Source: Nonomuraea sp. SYSU D8015 (GTDB taxonomy: Bacteria; Actinomycetota; Actinomycetes; Streptosporangiales; Streptosporangiaceae). From it: DNA of 64,000 nt. The stretch is from NCBI RefSeq assembly GCF_008065375.1, contig NZ_VJYI01000003.1, positions 744,001-808,000 of the forward strand. The letters run 5' to 3'. The notes under the pieces are model-generated. The model made no database searches. It was given only the letters and a program-made list of their open reading frames with translations, and had not been told where the DNA came from. This document shows, one piece after another, positions 25,711 to 33,974 of the stretch (position 1 is the stretch's first letter; each line of letters begins with the position of its first letter). Made by a program: the position numbers and the translations under genes.

Positions 25711-26676
25711 ATGATGTCAGGATTTTCCCGGTCGTACGCTGCTGGTTTGCTGGCGGCGGCCCTGCTCGCCACCGCCGCCTGTGGGTCCGGCACGGCTCAG
25801 ACCACCACTTCCTCCTCCACCACGACGACGTCCAGCGCCAAGCCCGAGGTGGTCGCCGCCTTCTACCCGCTTCAGTGGCTGACCGAGCAGGTCGGGGGGT
25901 CCGACGTCCAGATCACCACGCTCACCGCGCCCGGCGTCGAGCCGCACGACCTGGAGCTGGGTCTCCAGCAGGTGAGCGACATCCAGAAGGCCGCGCTCAC
26001 CGTCTACATCAAGGGCGTCCAGCCGGCCGTGGACGACGCGGTCGAACCGGACAAGAGCTTCGACGCCGCCACCGCCGTCAAGACCCTGCCCGCCGGCGAG
26101 CATGCCGAGGAAGAGGGCCACGCGGAGGAGGCCCACGCCGAGGAGGAGCACGGCCACGAGGAGGCCGGCTACGACCCGCACATCTGGCTCGACCCCTCCC
26201 GCCTGGCCACCGTCGCCACCAAGCTCGGTGAGCGCTTCGCCGCTGTGGACGCCGCGCACGCGCAGGCGTACAAGGACCGCGCCGCCAAGACGGCGGCCGA
26301 GCTCGGCACGCTCGACCAGGAGTTCACCAAGGGCCTGAGCTCGTGCAAGGCCAAGACGCTGGTCACCGCCCACGAGGCGTTCGGCTACCTCGCCGACCGC
26401 TACAAGCTCAAGCAGGTCGGCATCACCCTCGACCCCGAGCAGGAGCCGTCGCCCGCGCGCCTGTCCGAGGTGGCCAAGGTCGCCAAGGCGGAGGGCGTGA
26501 CCACGATCTTCACCGAGGCCCTGGTCAGCCCGAAGGTGGCCGAGGTGCTCGCGAGCCAGGTCGGCGCCAAGACCGCCGTGCTGGACCCGCTGGAGAGCAA
26601 GCCCTCGGGGGACTACCTGTCCGCCATGCGCGATAACCTCAAAACGTTGCAAACAGCACTGGGGTGTACGGCATGA
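25711..26676 (+). CDS. znuA: Zinc ABC transporter substrate-binding lipoprotein
   Basis: Captures zinc outside the membrane for the ZnuBC importer. The protein starts with a lipoprotein signal (LLAAALLATAACGSG, lipid-bearing Cys) followed by a Ser/Thr-rich linker. Cluster A-1 features: FYPLQWLTEQVGG with PHDLEL (first zinc His), then a His/Glu-rich loop (GEHAEEEGHAEEAHAEEEHGHE), DPHIWLDPSR (second His), TAHEAFGYLA (third His) and a late acidic site. The His-rich loop marks zinc rather than manganese proteins. The stop overlaps the znuC start by four bases. The Zur box in front supports zinc control. Confidence 0.94.
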   Translation: MMSGFSRSYAAGLLAAALLATAACGSGTAQTTTSSSTTTTSSAKPEVVAAFYPLQWLTEQVGGSDVQITTLTAPGVEPHDLELGLQQVSDIQKAALTVYIKGVQPAVDDAVEPDKSFDAATAVKTLPAGEHAEEEGHAEEAHAEEEHGHEEAGYDPHIWLDPSRLATVATKLGERFAAVDAAHAQAYKDRAAKTAAELGTLDQEFTKGLSSCKAKTLVTAHEAFGYLADRYKLKQVGITLDPEQEPSPARLSEVAKVAKAEGVTTIFTEALVSPKVAEVLASQVGAKTAVLDPLESKPSGDYLSAMRDNLKTLQTALGCTA

Positions 26677-27452
26677 GCGAAACGGCCTTCGCGATGACAG
26701 ACGGCCAGGTCTCCTATGACGGCAAGCCCGTACTGAAGGGGATCGACCTGACCGTCCGTTCCGGGGAGGTCGTGGCCCTTCTGGGCGCCAACGGCTCGGG
26801 CAAGTCGACGCTGGTGCGTGCGCTGCTCGGCCTCACGCCGCTGAGCGGCGGCACGACGTTGATCTACGGCTCTCCGCCCGCCAGGTTCCGCGACTGGTGG
26901 CGCATCGGGTACGTCCCGCAGCGGCTCCAGGTCGGCGGCGGCGTGCCCGCCACCGTGCGGGAGGTCGTGGCCTCCGGCCGCATCGCCCGGCAGAGCCGGC
27001 TCCGCAGGACCAGTGCGGCCGACCGGACGGCCGTGGCCGAGGCGATCGAGACCGTCCGGCTGACCGGCCGCGCGAACGACCCCGTCCAGTCGTTGTCCGG
27101 CGGCCAGCAGCAGCGGGTGCTCATCGCCCGCGCGCTGGCCGGGGAGCCGGACACGTACGTGATGGACGAGCCGACCGCCGGCGTGGACGCCGAGACCCAG
27201 CAGCTGCTCGCCGACACGCTGTCCGGGCTGGTGCTCGGCGGCAAGACGGTGGTGCTGGTCGCGCACGAGCTCGGCCCGCTGGAGCCGCTCATCACGCGGG
27301 GCGTCGTGATCCGCGAGGGCCTCGTCGCGCACGACGGGCGCCCGCCGCGCCCGGAGGGGGACTGCGCGCGGCCCGGGCACGACCACCAGCACCGGCACGC
27401 CGTGGAGCCGGTGGCGGGGCCGCTCACCGGGTGGCAGGGGGAACCAAGGTGA
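26673..27452 (+). CDS. znuC: Zinc ABC transporter ATP-binding protein
   Basis: Powers zinc import. A 259-residue ABC ATPase: Walker A GANGSGKST, Q-loop GYVPQRL, signature LSGGQQQRV, Walker B TYVMDEPTAGVD, and H-loop VAHELG. The C-terminal tail is His-rich (GHDHQHRH), often seen in zinc transport ATPases. ATG 26673 overlaps the znuA stop as ATGA; the end overlaps the znuB GTG start. Together with its neighbours this is a standard ZnuABC unit. Confidence 0.95.
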   Translation: MSETAFAMTDGQVSYDGKPVLKGIDLTVRSGEVVALLGANGSGKSTLVRALLGLTPLSGGTTLIYGSPPARFRDWWRIGYVPQRLQVGGGVPATVREVVASGRIARQSRLRRTSAADRTAVAEAIETVRLTGRANDPVQSLSGGQQQRVLIARALAGEPDTYVMDEPTAGVDAETQQLLADTLSGLVLGGKTVVLVAHELGPLEPLITRGVVIREGLVAHDGRPPRPEGDCARPGHDHQHRHAVEPVAGPLTGWQGEPR

Positions 27453-28318
27453 TCTTCGAGCTTCTGCAGGAGCAGCTCTTCCAGCTCGCGCTCGTCGCGG
27501 CGCTGCTGGTGGGGCTGTGCGCGCCCGCCGTGGGGACGTTCATCGTGCAGCGCCGGCTGGCGCTGCTGGGCGACGGCATCGGGCACGTGGCGCTGACCGG
27601 CGTGGCCCTGGGCTTCCTGACCGGCTCGGCGCCGGTGCTGACCGCCGTGATCGTGTCCGTCGCCGGGGCCGTGGCCATCGAACTGGTCAGGGCGCGCGGG
27701 CGGACCAGCGGCGACGTGGCGCTGGCCCTGCTGTTCTACGGGGGGATAGCGGGCGGCGTCATGCTCATGGCCATCGCGCCGGGCGGCAGCAACGCCAAGC
27801 TCAACTCCTACCTGTTCGGCGCCATCGCCAGCGTCACCCCCGAGGACATCGGGGTCATCGCCGCGCTGGCCGTCGCCGTGATCGGGGTGGTGCTGATCTT
27901 CGGCAGGGAGTTGTTCGTGCTGTGCCAGGACGAGGAGATGGCCAGGGCCAGCGGCCTGCCGGTGCGCTTCCTCAGCCTGCTGATCGCCGTCACGGCCGCG
28001 CTCACCGTCGTCATCGCCATGCGCGTGGTCGGGCTGCTGCTGGTCAGCGCGCTGATGGTGATCCCGGTGGCCACCAGTCAGCAGCTGACCCGCGGGTTCC
28101 GTACGACGATGGGGCTGGCCATGCTGTTCGGCGTACTCGCGTCGGTGGGCGGGCTGCTGGCCTCCACCGTCTCCACCAAGGTGCCTCCGGGTGCCGCGAT
28201 CGTGCTACTTGCCCTTGCCGGCTTCGTCCTGGCCCTCGGTGTCGGTAAATTCGTACGGCGAGGCCGTACCGAGGAGTCGAGAGTGAGCCCAAGAATGCGC
28301 GTCGAGGAGGTCGCATGA
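27449..28318 (+). CDS. znuB: Zinc ABC transporter permease
   Basis: Membrane channel of the zinc importer, 289 residues with eight to nine hydrophobic segments. Family features: FIVQRRLALLGDGIGHVALTG near the N-terminus, SYLFGAIASVTPED, the charged ELFVLCQDEEMARASG loop and the GLLLVSALMVIPVATSQ segment. The GTG start at 27449 follows GGGGGAACCAA and overlaps the znuC stop (GTGA). The end overlaps zur by four bases. Confidence 0.95.
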   Translation: MIFELLQEQLFQLALVAALLVGLCAPAVGTFIVQRRLALLGDGIGHVALTGVALGFLTGSAPVLTAVIVSVAGAVAIELVRARGRTSGDVALALLFYGGIAGGVMLMAIAPGGSNAKLNSYLFGAIASVTPEDIGVIAALAVAVIGVVLIFGRELFVLCQDEEMARASGLPVRFLSLLIAVTAALTVVIAMRVVGLLLVSALMVIPVATSQQLTRGFRTTMGLAMLFGVLASVGGLLASTVSTKVPPGAAIVLLALAGFVLALGVGKFVRRGRTEESRVSPRMRVEEVA

Positions 28319-28707
28319 CGACGAGACGCGATGCCGTGCACGACACCCTCCGCAGGAGCGAGGGCTTCCGCAGCGCGCAGGACGTCTATGCCGAGATGCG
28401 CCTGCACGGCGCCAAGATCGGCCTGACCACCGTCTACCGCGCCCTGCAGGCGCTGGCCGACAGAGGCGAGGTCGACGTGCTCCGCACCGACGAGGGCGAG
28501 TCGGTCTACCGGGCGTGCGCCACCGAGGCCCACCACCACCACCTGGTCTGCCGCCGGTGCGGGCGCACCGTCGAGGTGGCAGGGCCCGCCGTCGAGCGCT
28601 GGGCCGAGGCGGTCGGCAGCGAGCACGGGTTCACCGAGATCACTCACACGGTCGAGGTCTTCGGCACCTGCTCGTCGTGCTCCACGGCGCCGGCCAAGGC
28701 CGGCTGA
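28315..28707 (+). CDS. zur: Zinc uptake regulator, Fur family
   Basis: Zinc-sensing repressor, 130 residues. It has an N-terminal winged helix (TTRRDAVHDTLRRSEGFRSAQ, then GLTTVYRALQALADRGEVD). The metal-sensing motif HHHHLVCRRCGRTVEV follows, with a second CxxC near the end (GTCSSCS) that holds structural zinc. Encoded last in the operon it is predicted to control through the box at 25673. Its last 64 bases are antisense to the end of the convergent EamA-type exporter gene. Confidence 0.93.
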   Translation: MTTRRDAVHDTLRRSEGFRSAQDVYAEMRLHGAKIGLTTVYRALQALADRGEVDVLRTDEGESVYRACATEAHHHHLVCRRCGRTVEVAGPAVERWAEAVGSEHGFTEITHTVEVFGTCSSCSTAPAKAG

Positions 28708-29567
28708 GGCGGCCTGCGGGAGCCGTAGAGCACGCCCAGCACGATCACGACGCACCCGGCGAGCTGCAGCGTCGACGGCCGCTCGCCGAGCGCCACCGCC
28801 GACAGCGCCACGGTGGTCATGGGCTGGATGAGCAGCAGCAACGCGGTGAGCGCGGCCGGCTGCCTGGGCAGCGAGAACGAGATCAGCGACCACCCCAGCA
28901 CCTGCGGGCCCAGCGCGAGCAGCAGGAGCCACGCGTGCGCCGGCCAGCTCGGGGTGAAGTCGGCGCCGCCGAAGAGCGGGCTGAGCACGGCGATGCTGAT
29001 GGCGGCCACGACGGTCGCGTGCGCGAGCGGCCCGGCGGCCCGATCGGACCCGCCCTTCATCAGCAGCAGGAACGCGGCGTAGGAGACGGACGTGGCGATC
29101 CCGGCGAGCACCCCCATGACCGGATCGCTCCCGTATGCGGCGCTGTCGAAGACCCCGGAGATCAGCACCACGCCGCCGAACACCACCGGCGTCGCCACCA
29201 TCAGCCGCGTGGACGGCCGTTCCCTGAACAGCGCCCAGGCGGCGAACGCCACGATGAACACCTGAAGGTTCCCCAGCACCGTGGCCAACCCCGCGCCCAC
29301 GTAGTCGATGGCGTGATGCCAGAACAGCAGGTCGAGCGCGAACACCACGCCGACCGGCCAGGCGTAGAGCAGCGCTCTGCGCGGCATCGGGCCGAGCCTG
29401 CGCCGCTCCAGCCAGGCCAGGACGAGCATCGGGGGGATGGCGTACGCGCAGCGGAACAAAGCAGACGTCGCAGGCGATACACCGGAGAGCCGGACCAAGG
29501 GTGCGGAGGTGGAGATGACGAGCGCACCAACAATCGCGATGAGCACGATACGGCGATGTGCACTCAC
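28644..29567 (-). CDS. EamA/DMT-family transporter
   Basis: A 307-residue protein with ten hydrophobic segments in two EamA repeats; the first repeat starts at ALVISTSAPLVRLSG and the second at VLAGIATSVSYAAFLLLMKGG. Such proteins export amino acids, nucleobases or drugs; nothing indicates the substrate. It is divergent from the CGNR regulator gene, with a 71-base gap, and its 3' end runs into zur on the opposite strand. The CGNR protein could control it, as divergent pairs often do. Confidence 0.85.
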   Translation of the reverse strand: MSAHRRIVLIAIVGALVISTSAPLVRLSGVSPATSALFRCAYAIPPMLVLAWLERRRLGPMPRRALLYAWPVGVVFALDLLFWHHAIDYVGAGLATVLGNLQVFIVAFAAWALFRERPSTRLMVATPVVFGGVVLISGVFDSAAYGSDPVMGVLAGIATSVSYAAFLLLMKGGSDRAAGPLAHATVVAAISIAVLSPLFGGADFTPSWPAHAWLLLLALGPQVLGWSLISFSLPRQPAALTALLLLIQPMTTVALSAVALGERPSTLQLAGCVVIVLGVLYGSRRPPQPALAGAVEHDEQVPKTSTV

Positions 29568-29638
29568 AGAAACCCCCGGGTGCCCACGTAGGAGATACAG
29601 TGCGACAACGCTAGAACCCGGCGCGGACAGGAGTCAAC

Positions 29639-30187
29639 ATGCCGTTTGGCCATGACATGGTGCATTCTTTGGGCACCGTTGTGGAGTTGGTCAACACCTC
29701 GCCCTCCACCGGCGGCGACGAAGGCCTGTCCAGCCTGGCCGACCTGCAGGCGTTCGTGGAGTCACGCCAGATCAGCGGCGTGGTCAAGCTCACCCCCCGC
29801 GACCTGGGCCAGGTCCGGATGGTGCGGGAGGCGTTCCACCGCGTCTTCACGGCCCCCGACCAGGCGACGGCCGTACGCACCCTGAACGCCCTGCTCGCCG
29901 AGACCCGCATCACCCCCCGCCTGACCGAACACGACGGCCACCCGCTCCACGTCCACTACTTCGCCGCGGACGCCACGCTCGCCGAGCACGTGGCCGCCGA
30001 CTGCGGGGTGGCGCTCGCGCACCTGCTGGTGGAGGGCGAGGCCGAACGCCTGCGCACCTGCTCGGCCCCCGACTGCGACCGCGTTTTCGTGGACGAGTCC
30101 CGCAACCGGTCGCGCGTCTACTGCGACAGCCGCACGTGCGGGAACCGCATGCACGTAGCGGCCTACCGCGCCCGCCGCCGCGCCTAG
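29639..30187 (+). CDS. CGNR zinc-finger (ABATE-domain) putative regulator
   Basis: A 182-residue protein with an N-terminal stress-induced ABATE-like domain (ELVNTSPSTGGDEGL, DLGQVRMVREAFHRVF) and a C-terminal zinc finger: CSAPDCDRVFVD, then YCDSRTCGNRMHVAAYR, the CGNR motif of the family. Members are presumed transcription regulators but lack a defined mechanism. GGAG precedes ATG 29639. It is divergent from the EamA exporter gene. Confidence 0.88.
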   Translation: MPFGHDMVHSLGTVVELVNTSPSTGGDEGLSSLADLQAFVESRQISGVVKLTPRDLGQVRMVREAFHRVFTAPDQATAVRTLNALLAETRITPRLTEHDGHPLHVHYFAADATLAEHVAADCGVALAHLLVEGEAERLRTCSAPDCDRVFVDESRNRSRVYCDSRTCGNRMHVAAYRARRRA

Positions 30188-30202
30188 GGAGCCCCAGGCG
30201 AC

Positions 30203-30560
30203 ATGGCTCGCACCCCACAGCAATCCCACCAACGGACTGAGAAGGTGAGCATCACGGTTCCCTCTGATGTCGCGGCCGAACTCCGCGCCAGGGCGGGCCA
30301 CGGCAACGTCTCGGCCTACGTCACCCATGCTCTGGTGCGGCAATTGGAACACGACCGGCTCGGCGATCTCTTGCTGGAATTGGAAGAAGGGCTGCCGAGA
30401 GCGGCGGCGGACAGGACGATGTATGTGCGCCTCAAGGCTGCATATCTTGAGGGTCGGCGCGTAGTAACTTCCGCCGCCATCCTCGCCGAGACGCTTCGGG
30501 GTGGGGCGCGTGACGCGGGCGTCCACCGCGTGCTTCAAGGTCGGCTGATCTTACACAACC
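30203..30560 (+). pseudogene. VapB antitoxin fused in frame to a truncated PIN (VapC) toxin
   Basis: The first part (MARTPQQSHQRTEKVSITV, AELRARAGHGNVSAYV, RQLEHDRLGDLL) is a ribbon-helix-helix/antitoxin protein. After about residue 73 it switches to sequence typical of a PIN toxin interior (MYVRLKAAYLEGRRVVTS, ILAETLRGGARDAGVHRVL). The PIN start with its first catalytic Asp is absent, and the homology ends after about 40 residues. A deletion therefore joined both genes in one frame, removing the antitoxin C-terminus and toxin N-terminus. The frame runs on without homology to 30733, across the end of the convergent gene. Confidence 0.65.
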
Positions 30561-30618
30561 ACGTACCGCGCTCAGGTGAGGAGGTGCGGGTGGCACGCCG
30601 CCAGCGGGCAGCGTCCTT

Positions 30619-31113
30619 TCACCCGCCCATGACCTCCGGGAGCCGGCTCTGGAAGTCGAGGACGCCGACCCAGGTGGGACGCAGGGCTATGCGGGCCATC
30701 TTGGTGTCCGGATGGTCGGCCTGGGCGACGTAGCCCGCGCCACCCTCCTCGCCGAGGAAGCGGCGTGCCGCCTCGGCCTGCTCCGGCACCATGCCTGCCA
30801 TCTCGGTGATCGAGACCCGGCCACGGAGCAGGAGCACCTGCGGGGGCTGGGGCTCGGTGTCGATGGTGATGGCGACGTCGGGGTTGGCGCGCAGTGCGCG
30901 AAGGCGGTACGGGGGACGGTGGATCCCGATCGGCGGGCAATGGACGTACGTGGCCATCACCAGCTCCTCGCCTGTCCAGACGTACCAGGTCGACATCACG
31001 CGGGGCGTGCCGTCGGTGGCGATGTAGGCCAGGCGGGCCGGGATCGTCGAGTGCAGCAGTCGTTGCGCGAGGTCGGTCTCGAGCAGCCGTACATCTCCTT
31101 GCGGAAAGTCCAT
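30619..31113 (-). CDS. Pyridoxamine 5'-phosphate oxidase-fold protein
   Basis: A 164-residue split-barrel flavin/F420-binding-type protein: RLLHSTIPARLAYIATDGTP, VMSTWYVWTGEELVMAT, then ALRANPDVAITIDTE and VLLLRGRVSITEM follow the PNPOx-like pattern. Members include F420- and FMN-dependent reductases of unknown substrate. ATG 31113 has AAGGAG six bases upstream; longer frames upstream are not family-like. It runs leftward after the hydrolase gene. Confidence 0.8.
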   Translation of the reverse strand: MDFPQGDVRLLETDLAQRLLHSTIPARLAYIATDGTPRVMSTWYVWTGEELVMATYVHCPPIGIHRPPYRLRALRANPDVAITIDTEPQPPQVLLLRGRVSITEMAGMVPEQAEAARRFLGEEGGAGYVAQADHPDTKMARIALRPTWVGVLDFQSRLPEVMGG

Positions 31114-31177
31114 GAGCATCTCCTTGTGATGGTTCGCGAGTGTTGATCTGGATGGCACCAGAAACTCCGCGCCGGCC

Positions 31178-31957
31178 TCAAGGGGTGCCGCGACCGCGGA
31201 AGAAGTCGGCCACCACCGGGGCGAGATCCTTGTCCGGCACGCCGTGCCATCCGCCGGGCAGGCTGCGGCCGGTGCCGTTCGGCAGGGCCGTGACCAGCGC
31301 GGCCGTGCCTTCCGTGAGGAAGTCGGTGCTGCCCTGGCTGTCGAGGACCAGAGTGGGGGTGCGTACCGATCTGAGCAGGTCGTACGTCGTCGCAATGGAG
31401 ATCTCGAGGTCGTAGACGAAGGTGTGGGCGACGGCTTCCAGGCCGGGCATCGGCTCGGTGAGCATCTCGGGCGGTACGCCGACGGCGGTCAGGAACCGGT
31501 CGACCGCATCGGCCCGGCGGCCGGAGGAGACGAGGGCGGCGATCTCGGCGGCGAATGCGGTGTCCGGGGGCTCGTTCTCGGCGCGTACCGGCGGCTCGAA
31601 GAGGGCGAGCTTCTCGATGGGGAGCCCGGCGGCCGCGGCGTGCAGGGCCAGCAGGGCTCCCGAGGAGAAGCCGTACACCAGGGCGGATCCGCCGGCCGCG
31701 GCGATCACGGCGGCCAGGTCGCCGATCTCGCGTCCCACCGCGTACGGCGGGGTGTCGCCGCTCCTCCCCCGGCCCCGGCGATCGTAGGTGTGGACGGTGA
31801 ACCACTCGGCCAGCAGGGCGCCGAGGCCCCGGATGTTGTCGAAGCCGGAGTAGCCGCCGGCGGGGTCGATCATGACCAGCGCCGGACCGCTGCCGGATCG
31901 TTCGTAGGCGATCTCCGTGCCGTCGGCCGATCGTACGGTTGCCTCTACGGTCTCCAT
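31178..31957 (-). CDS. Alpha/beta hydrolase
   Basis: A 259-residue hydrolase fold: IAYERSGSGPALVMIDPAGG (oxyanion region), YDRRGRGRSGD, nucleophile elbow GFSSGALLAL with the catalytic Ser, and the late GGWHGVPDKD carrying the His. AGGAGG lies six bases before ATG 31957. It precedes the PNPOx-fold gene (64-base gap), and both may be one transcript. The substrate is unknown; the sequence resembles small esterases/lactonases with no lid domain. Confidence 0.85.
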   Translation of the reverse strand: METVEATVRSADGTEIAYERSGSGPALVMIDPAGGYSGFDNIRGLGALLAEWFTVHTYDRRGRGRSGDTPPYAVGREIGDLAAVIAAAGGSALVYGFSSGALLALHAAAAGLPIEKLALFEPPVRAENEPPDTAFAAEIAALVSSGRRADAVDRFLTAVGVPPEMLTEPMPGLEAVAHTFVYDLEISIATTYDLLRSVRTPTLVLDSQGSTDFLTEGTAALVTALPNGTGRSLPGGWHGVPDKDLAPVVADFFRGRGTP

Positions 31958-32049
31958 GAGGTCCTCCTGGGCATGGGCGTCGTCGTCGATGTACGGACTC
32001 CGGCGCGACCCCGGAATCGTCGCTCAGGACGTCGCCTATTCTCGCGACC

Positions 32050-32297
32050 ATGCCGGATCCGATCGCGCGTGCCGCCGCCCGTGTCCTGCTCGTGGACAAC
32101 CGTGACCGGATCCTGCTGTATCGGGCCGTGATGTGGACGACGACCGGCGAACACGGGTGGTTCACGCCGGACGCGGCGTTCGGGACGGCGAGACACCGGC
32201 GGTGGCGGCCGCGCGTGAGCTGCGAGAGGAGATCGGGTACCGCGTCCGGCCCACGCGTACGTGCCGGGGCACGGTGGCCGCGCCGGGGATAGCGTGA
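32050..32297 (+). pseudogene. Frameshifted and truncated NUDIX hydrolase
   Basis: The frame from ATG 32050 reads ARVLLVDNRDRILLYR and GEHGWFTP as a NUDIX N-terminus. The NUDIX box then appears in another frame, DGETPAVAAARELREEIGY, and that frame stops at 32297, well before a normal C-terminus. A frame change at about 32175-32190 and loss of the tail make a functional product unlikely. Confidence 0.75.
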
Positions 32298-32302
32298 GAG
32301 GC

Positions 32303-32551
32303 ATGGAGGTGCTCAGCGACGTCATCGCCGCCATGCGGACGGGACGGCCCCGTCACGAGGCCACCGGCTGGGCCGCGGCGCTGCGCGACCCGGCGGGCCG
32401 TCCGCCGCGACCCGGCGCACCCATGGACGATCCCGTCGCCGGCGGCCATGGCCGGGTTGTCGCGCACGGCGTTCGCGCAGCGGCTCACCGCGACGCGGAA
32501 GTTCGGCACGGCTCCCGGTCGTTGCCGGAACGGACTCGACGGTCTCCGTGA
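32303..32551 (+). pseudogene. AraC-family regulator remnant (cupin start and part of the HTH)
   Basis: From ATG 32303, MEVLSDVIAAMRTGRPRHE is the typical start of AraC regulators with an N-terminal cupin. After a short stretch, another frame reads HPWTIPSPAAMAGLSRTAF and AQRLTATRKFG, the first helix-turn-helix of the AraC domain. A normal protein is about 300 residues, so some 200 residues are deleted and the frame is broken. Confidence 0.7.
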
Positions 32552-32559
32552 GGTGGCAG

Positions 32560-33221
32560 ATGGCTGAGGGCGCGCTCAAGCACGGGCTGCCGTACTACAC
32601 GGTGGGCTCGGGAAGGCCGCTGGTGGTGCTGCGGTGGTTCGCGCCGGAGCCGACATCGCCACCCAGCACGCCGAGGCCCTGGCCGAGCGGTTCGGCGAGC
32701 CCGTGGACGTGCTGGGCATGTCGTCCGGCGGCTCGCTGGCGCTGCAACTGGCCGCCGACCACCCCGAGGCCGTCCGCCGGCTGGTGGTGGCCGGGGCGGC
32801 GTACACGCTGACCCCGCTCACCCGCGAGGTGCAGCGGCGCTACACCGAGGCGGTGGCGGCCGGCCGCCGCGGCGCGCACCACCAGGCGCCGGTGGTGGGC
32901 AGGACGGCGCTCACCAGGGCGCTGATCCGGCCCCTGATGTGGCTCGCCGACCCTCTGATGCGCCCCGCCGACCCTCTCGACATGCTGCGCTTCGCCCAGG
33001 CCGAGGACTCCTTCGACGTGCGTGACCGGCTCGCCGGCATCACGGCGCCCACGCTGGTCGTCGGCGGCGAGCGCGATCTGGCCTACTCCGTGGAGCTGTT
33101 CAGGGAGACGGCGGAGCTGCTGCCGGACGCGCGCCTGATCATCTACCCCGGCACAGGTCACCTCGGGACGTTCAGCCACGGACGCTTCGCCGGCGACGTG
33201 GCGGCCTTTCTCGGCGGCTAG
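32560..33221 (+). pseudogene. Alpha/beta hydrolase gene with internal deletion and frameshift
   Basis: ATG 32560 after AGGTGGCAG gives MAEGALKHGLPYYTVGSG and PLVVL, a hydrolase N-terminus. The rest (ATQHAEALAERFGEPVDV, nucleophile GMSSGGSLALQ, late GHLGTFSHGRF with the His) is in a different frame from about 32640. About 40 residues between strand 3 and helix B are missing. A GTG at 32634 could start the downstream part, but it lacks a ribosome site and would miss the oxyanion region, so I call it broken. Confidence 0.65.
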
Positions 33222-33303
33222 GCACGGGCGGCGCGTCGGCCCACCGGCCCTTCGAGTGCGCCCGGCTGGAACCAGTGACACCGCCAGAGCCGTATAGTCG
33301 GAA

Positions 33304-33329
33304 TCATATAGTTGGTGTTGACTATATAG
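33304..33329. promoter_or_regulatory. Likely PadR operator
   Basis: ATATAGT (33306-33312) and ACTATAT (33321-33327) form a perfect inverted repeat with an 8-base spacer in an AT-rich spot, 40 bases before the padR-like start. Size and symmetry fit PadR-family autoregulatory sites. Confidence 0.65.
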
Positions 33330-33365
33330 GGCTGACTAGTTCATGCTGACTAAGGACGACGCAGC

Positions 33366-33974
33366 GTGAATGGAACAGAGATGAAGCAGCGCAAGGTGAC
33401 CAACCCGCTGGCTCTGGCGGTGCTGGCCGAGCTGGTGGTCGAGCCCATGCATCCCTACGAGATCGGGCGGCGCCTCAAGGCACACCAAACCGACCAGGCC
33501 ATCAAATACAACCAAGGCTCGCTCTACATGGTCGTCAAGCAGCTGACGAAGGCAGGCTTCATCGCCTCCCAGGAGACGGTCCGCGACACGCTGCGGCCGG
33601 AGCGCACCGTCTACACCCTCACCGACGAGGGCAGGCGCGAGCTGTTCGACTGGCTGAGCGACCTGGTCGCCCATCCGGTCAATGACCACCCCCAGTTCGG
33701 GGTCGCCCTGTCGCTGATGAGCGTGCTGCCGCCCGCCGAGTCGGTCCGGCTGCTCACGGAGCGGCTGGAACGCCTCGCCACCCAAGCGGAGCAGATCCGT
33801 CAGAGCAGGCAGAAAGCTCTGGACGACGGAGTCCTGTGGGTGTTCCTGATCGATGACGACTACCGGCTGTCCCTGCTGGAAGCCGAGCGTCAGTTCGTCA
33901 CCGAGCTCATCGAGTCATTGAAGCAGCCGGCCTACATGCGGGCATGGCAGGAGACGTTAGGGAGCCAGACATGA
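33366..33974 (+). CDS. PadR-family transcriptional regulator
   Basis: A 202-residue regulator with the PadR N-terminal winged helix (NPLALAVLAELVVEPMHPYEIG, YNQGSLYMVVKQLTKAGFI, RPERTVYTLTDEG) and a C-terminal helical Vir-like dimerisation region. The start is GTG 33366 (AAGGACG upstream) or ATG 33381. Its stop overlaps the start of a flavin monooxygenase gene (ATGA), so the two are one operon behind the inverted repeat at 33306-33327. Such pairs often sense and modify an aromatic compound or antibiotic. Confidence 0.9.
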   Translation: MNGTEMKQRKVTNPLALAVLAELVVEPMHPYEIGRRLKAHQTDQAIKYNQGSLYMVVKQLTKAGFIASQETVRDTLRPERTVYTLTDEGRRELFDWLSDLVAHPVNDHPQFGVALSLMSVLPPAESVRLLTERLERLATQAEQIRQSRQKALDDGVLWVFLIDDDYRLSLLEAERQFVTELIESLKQPAYMRAWQETLGSQT

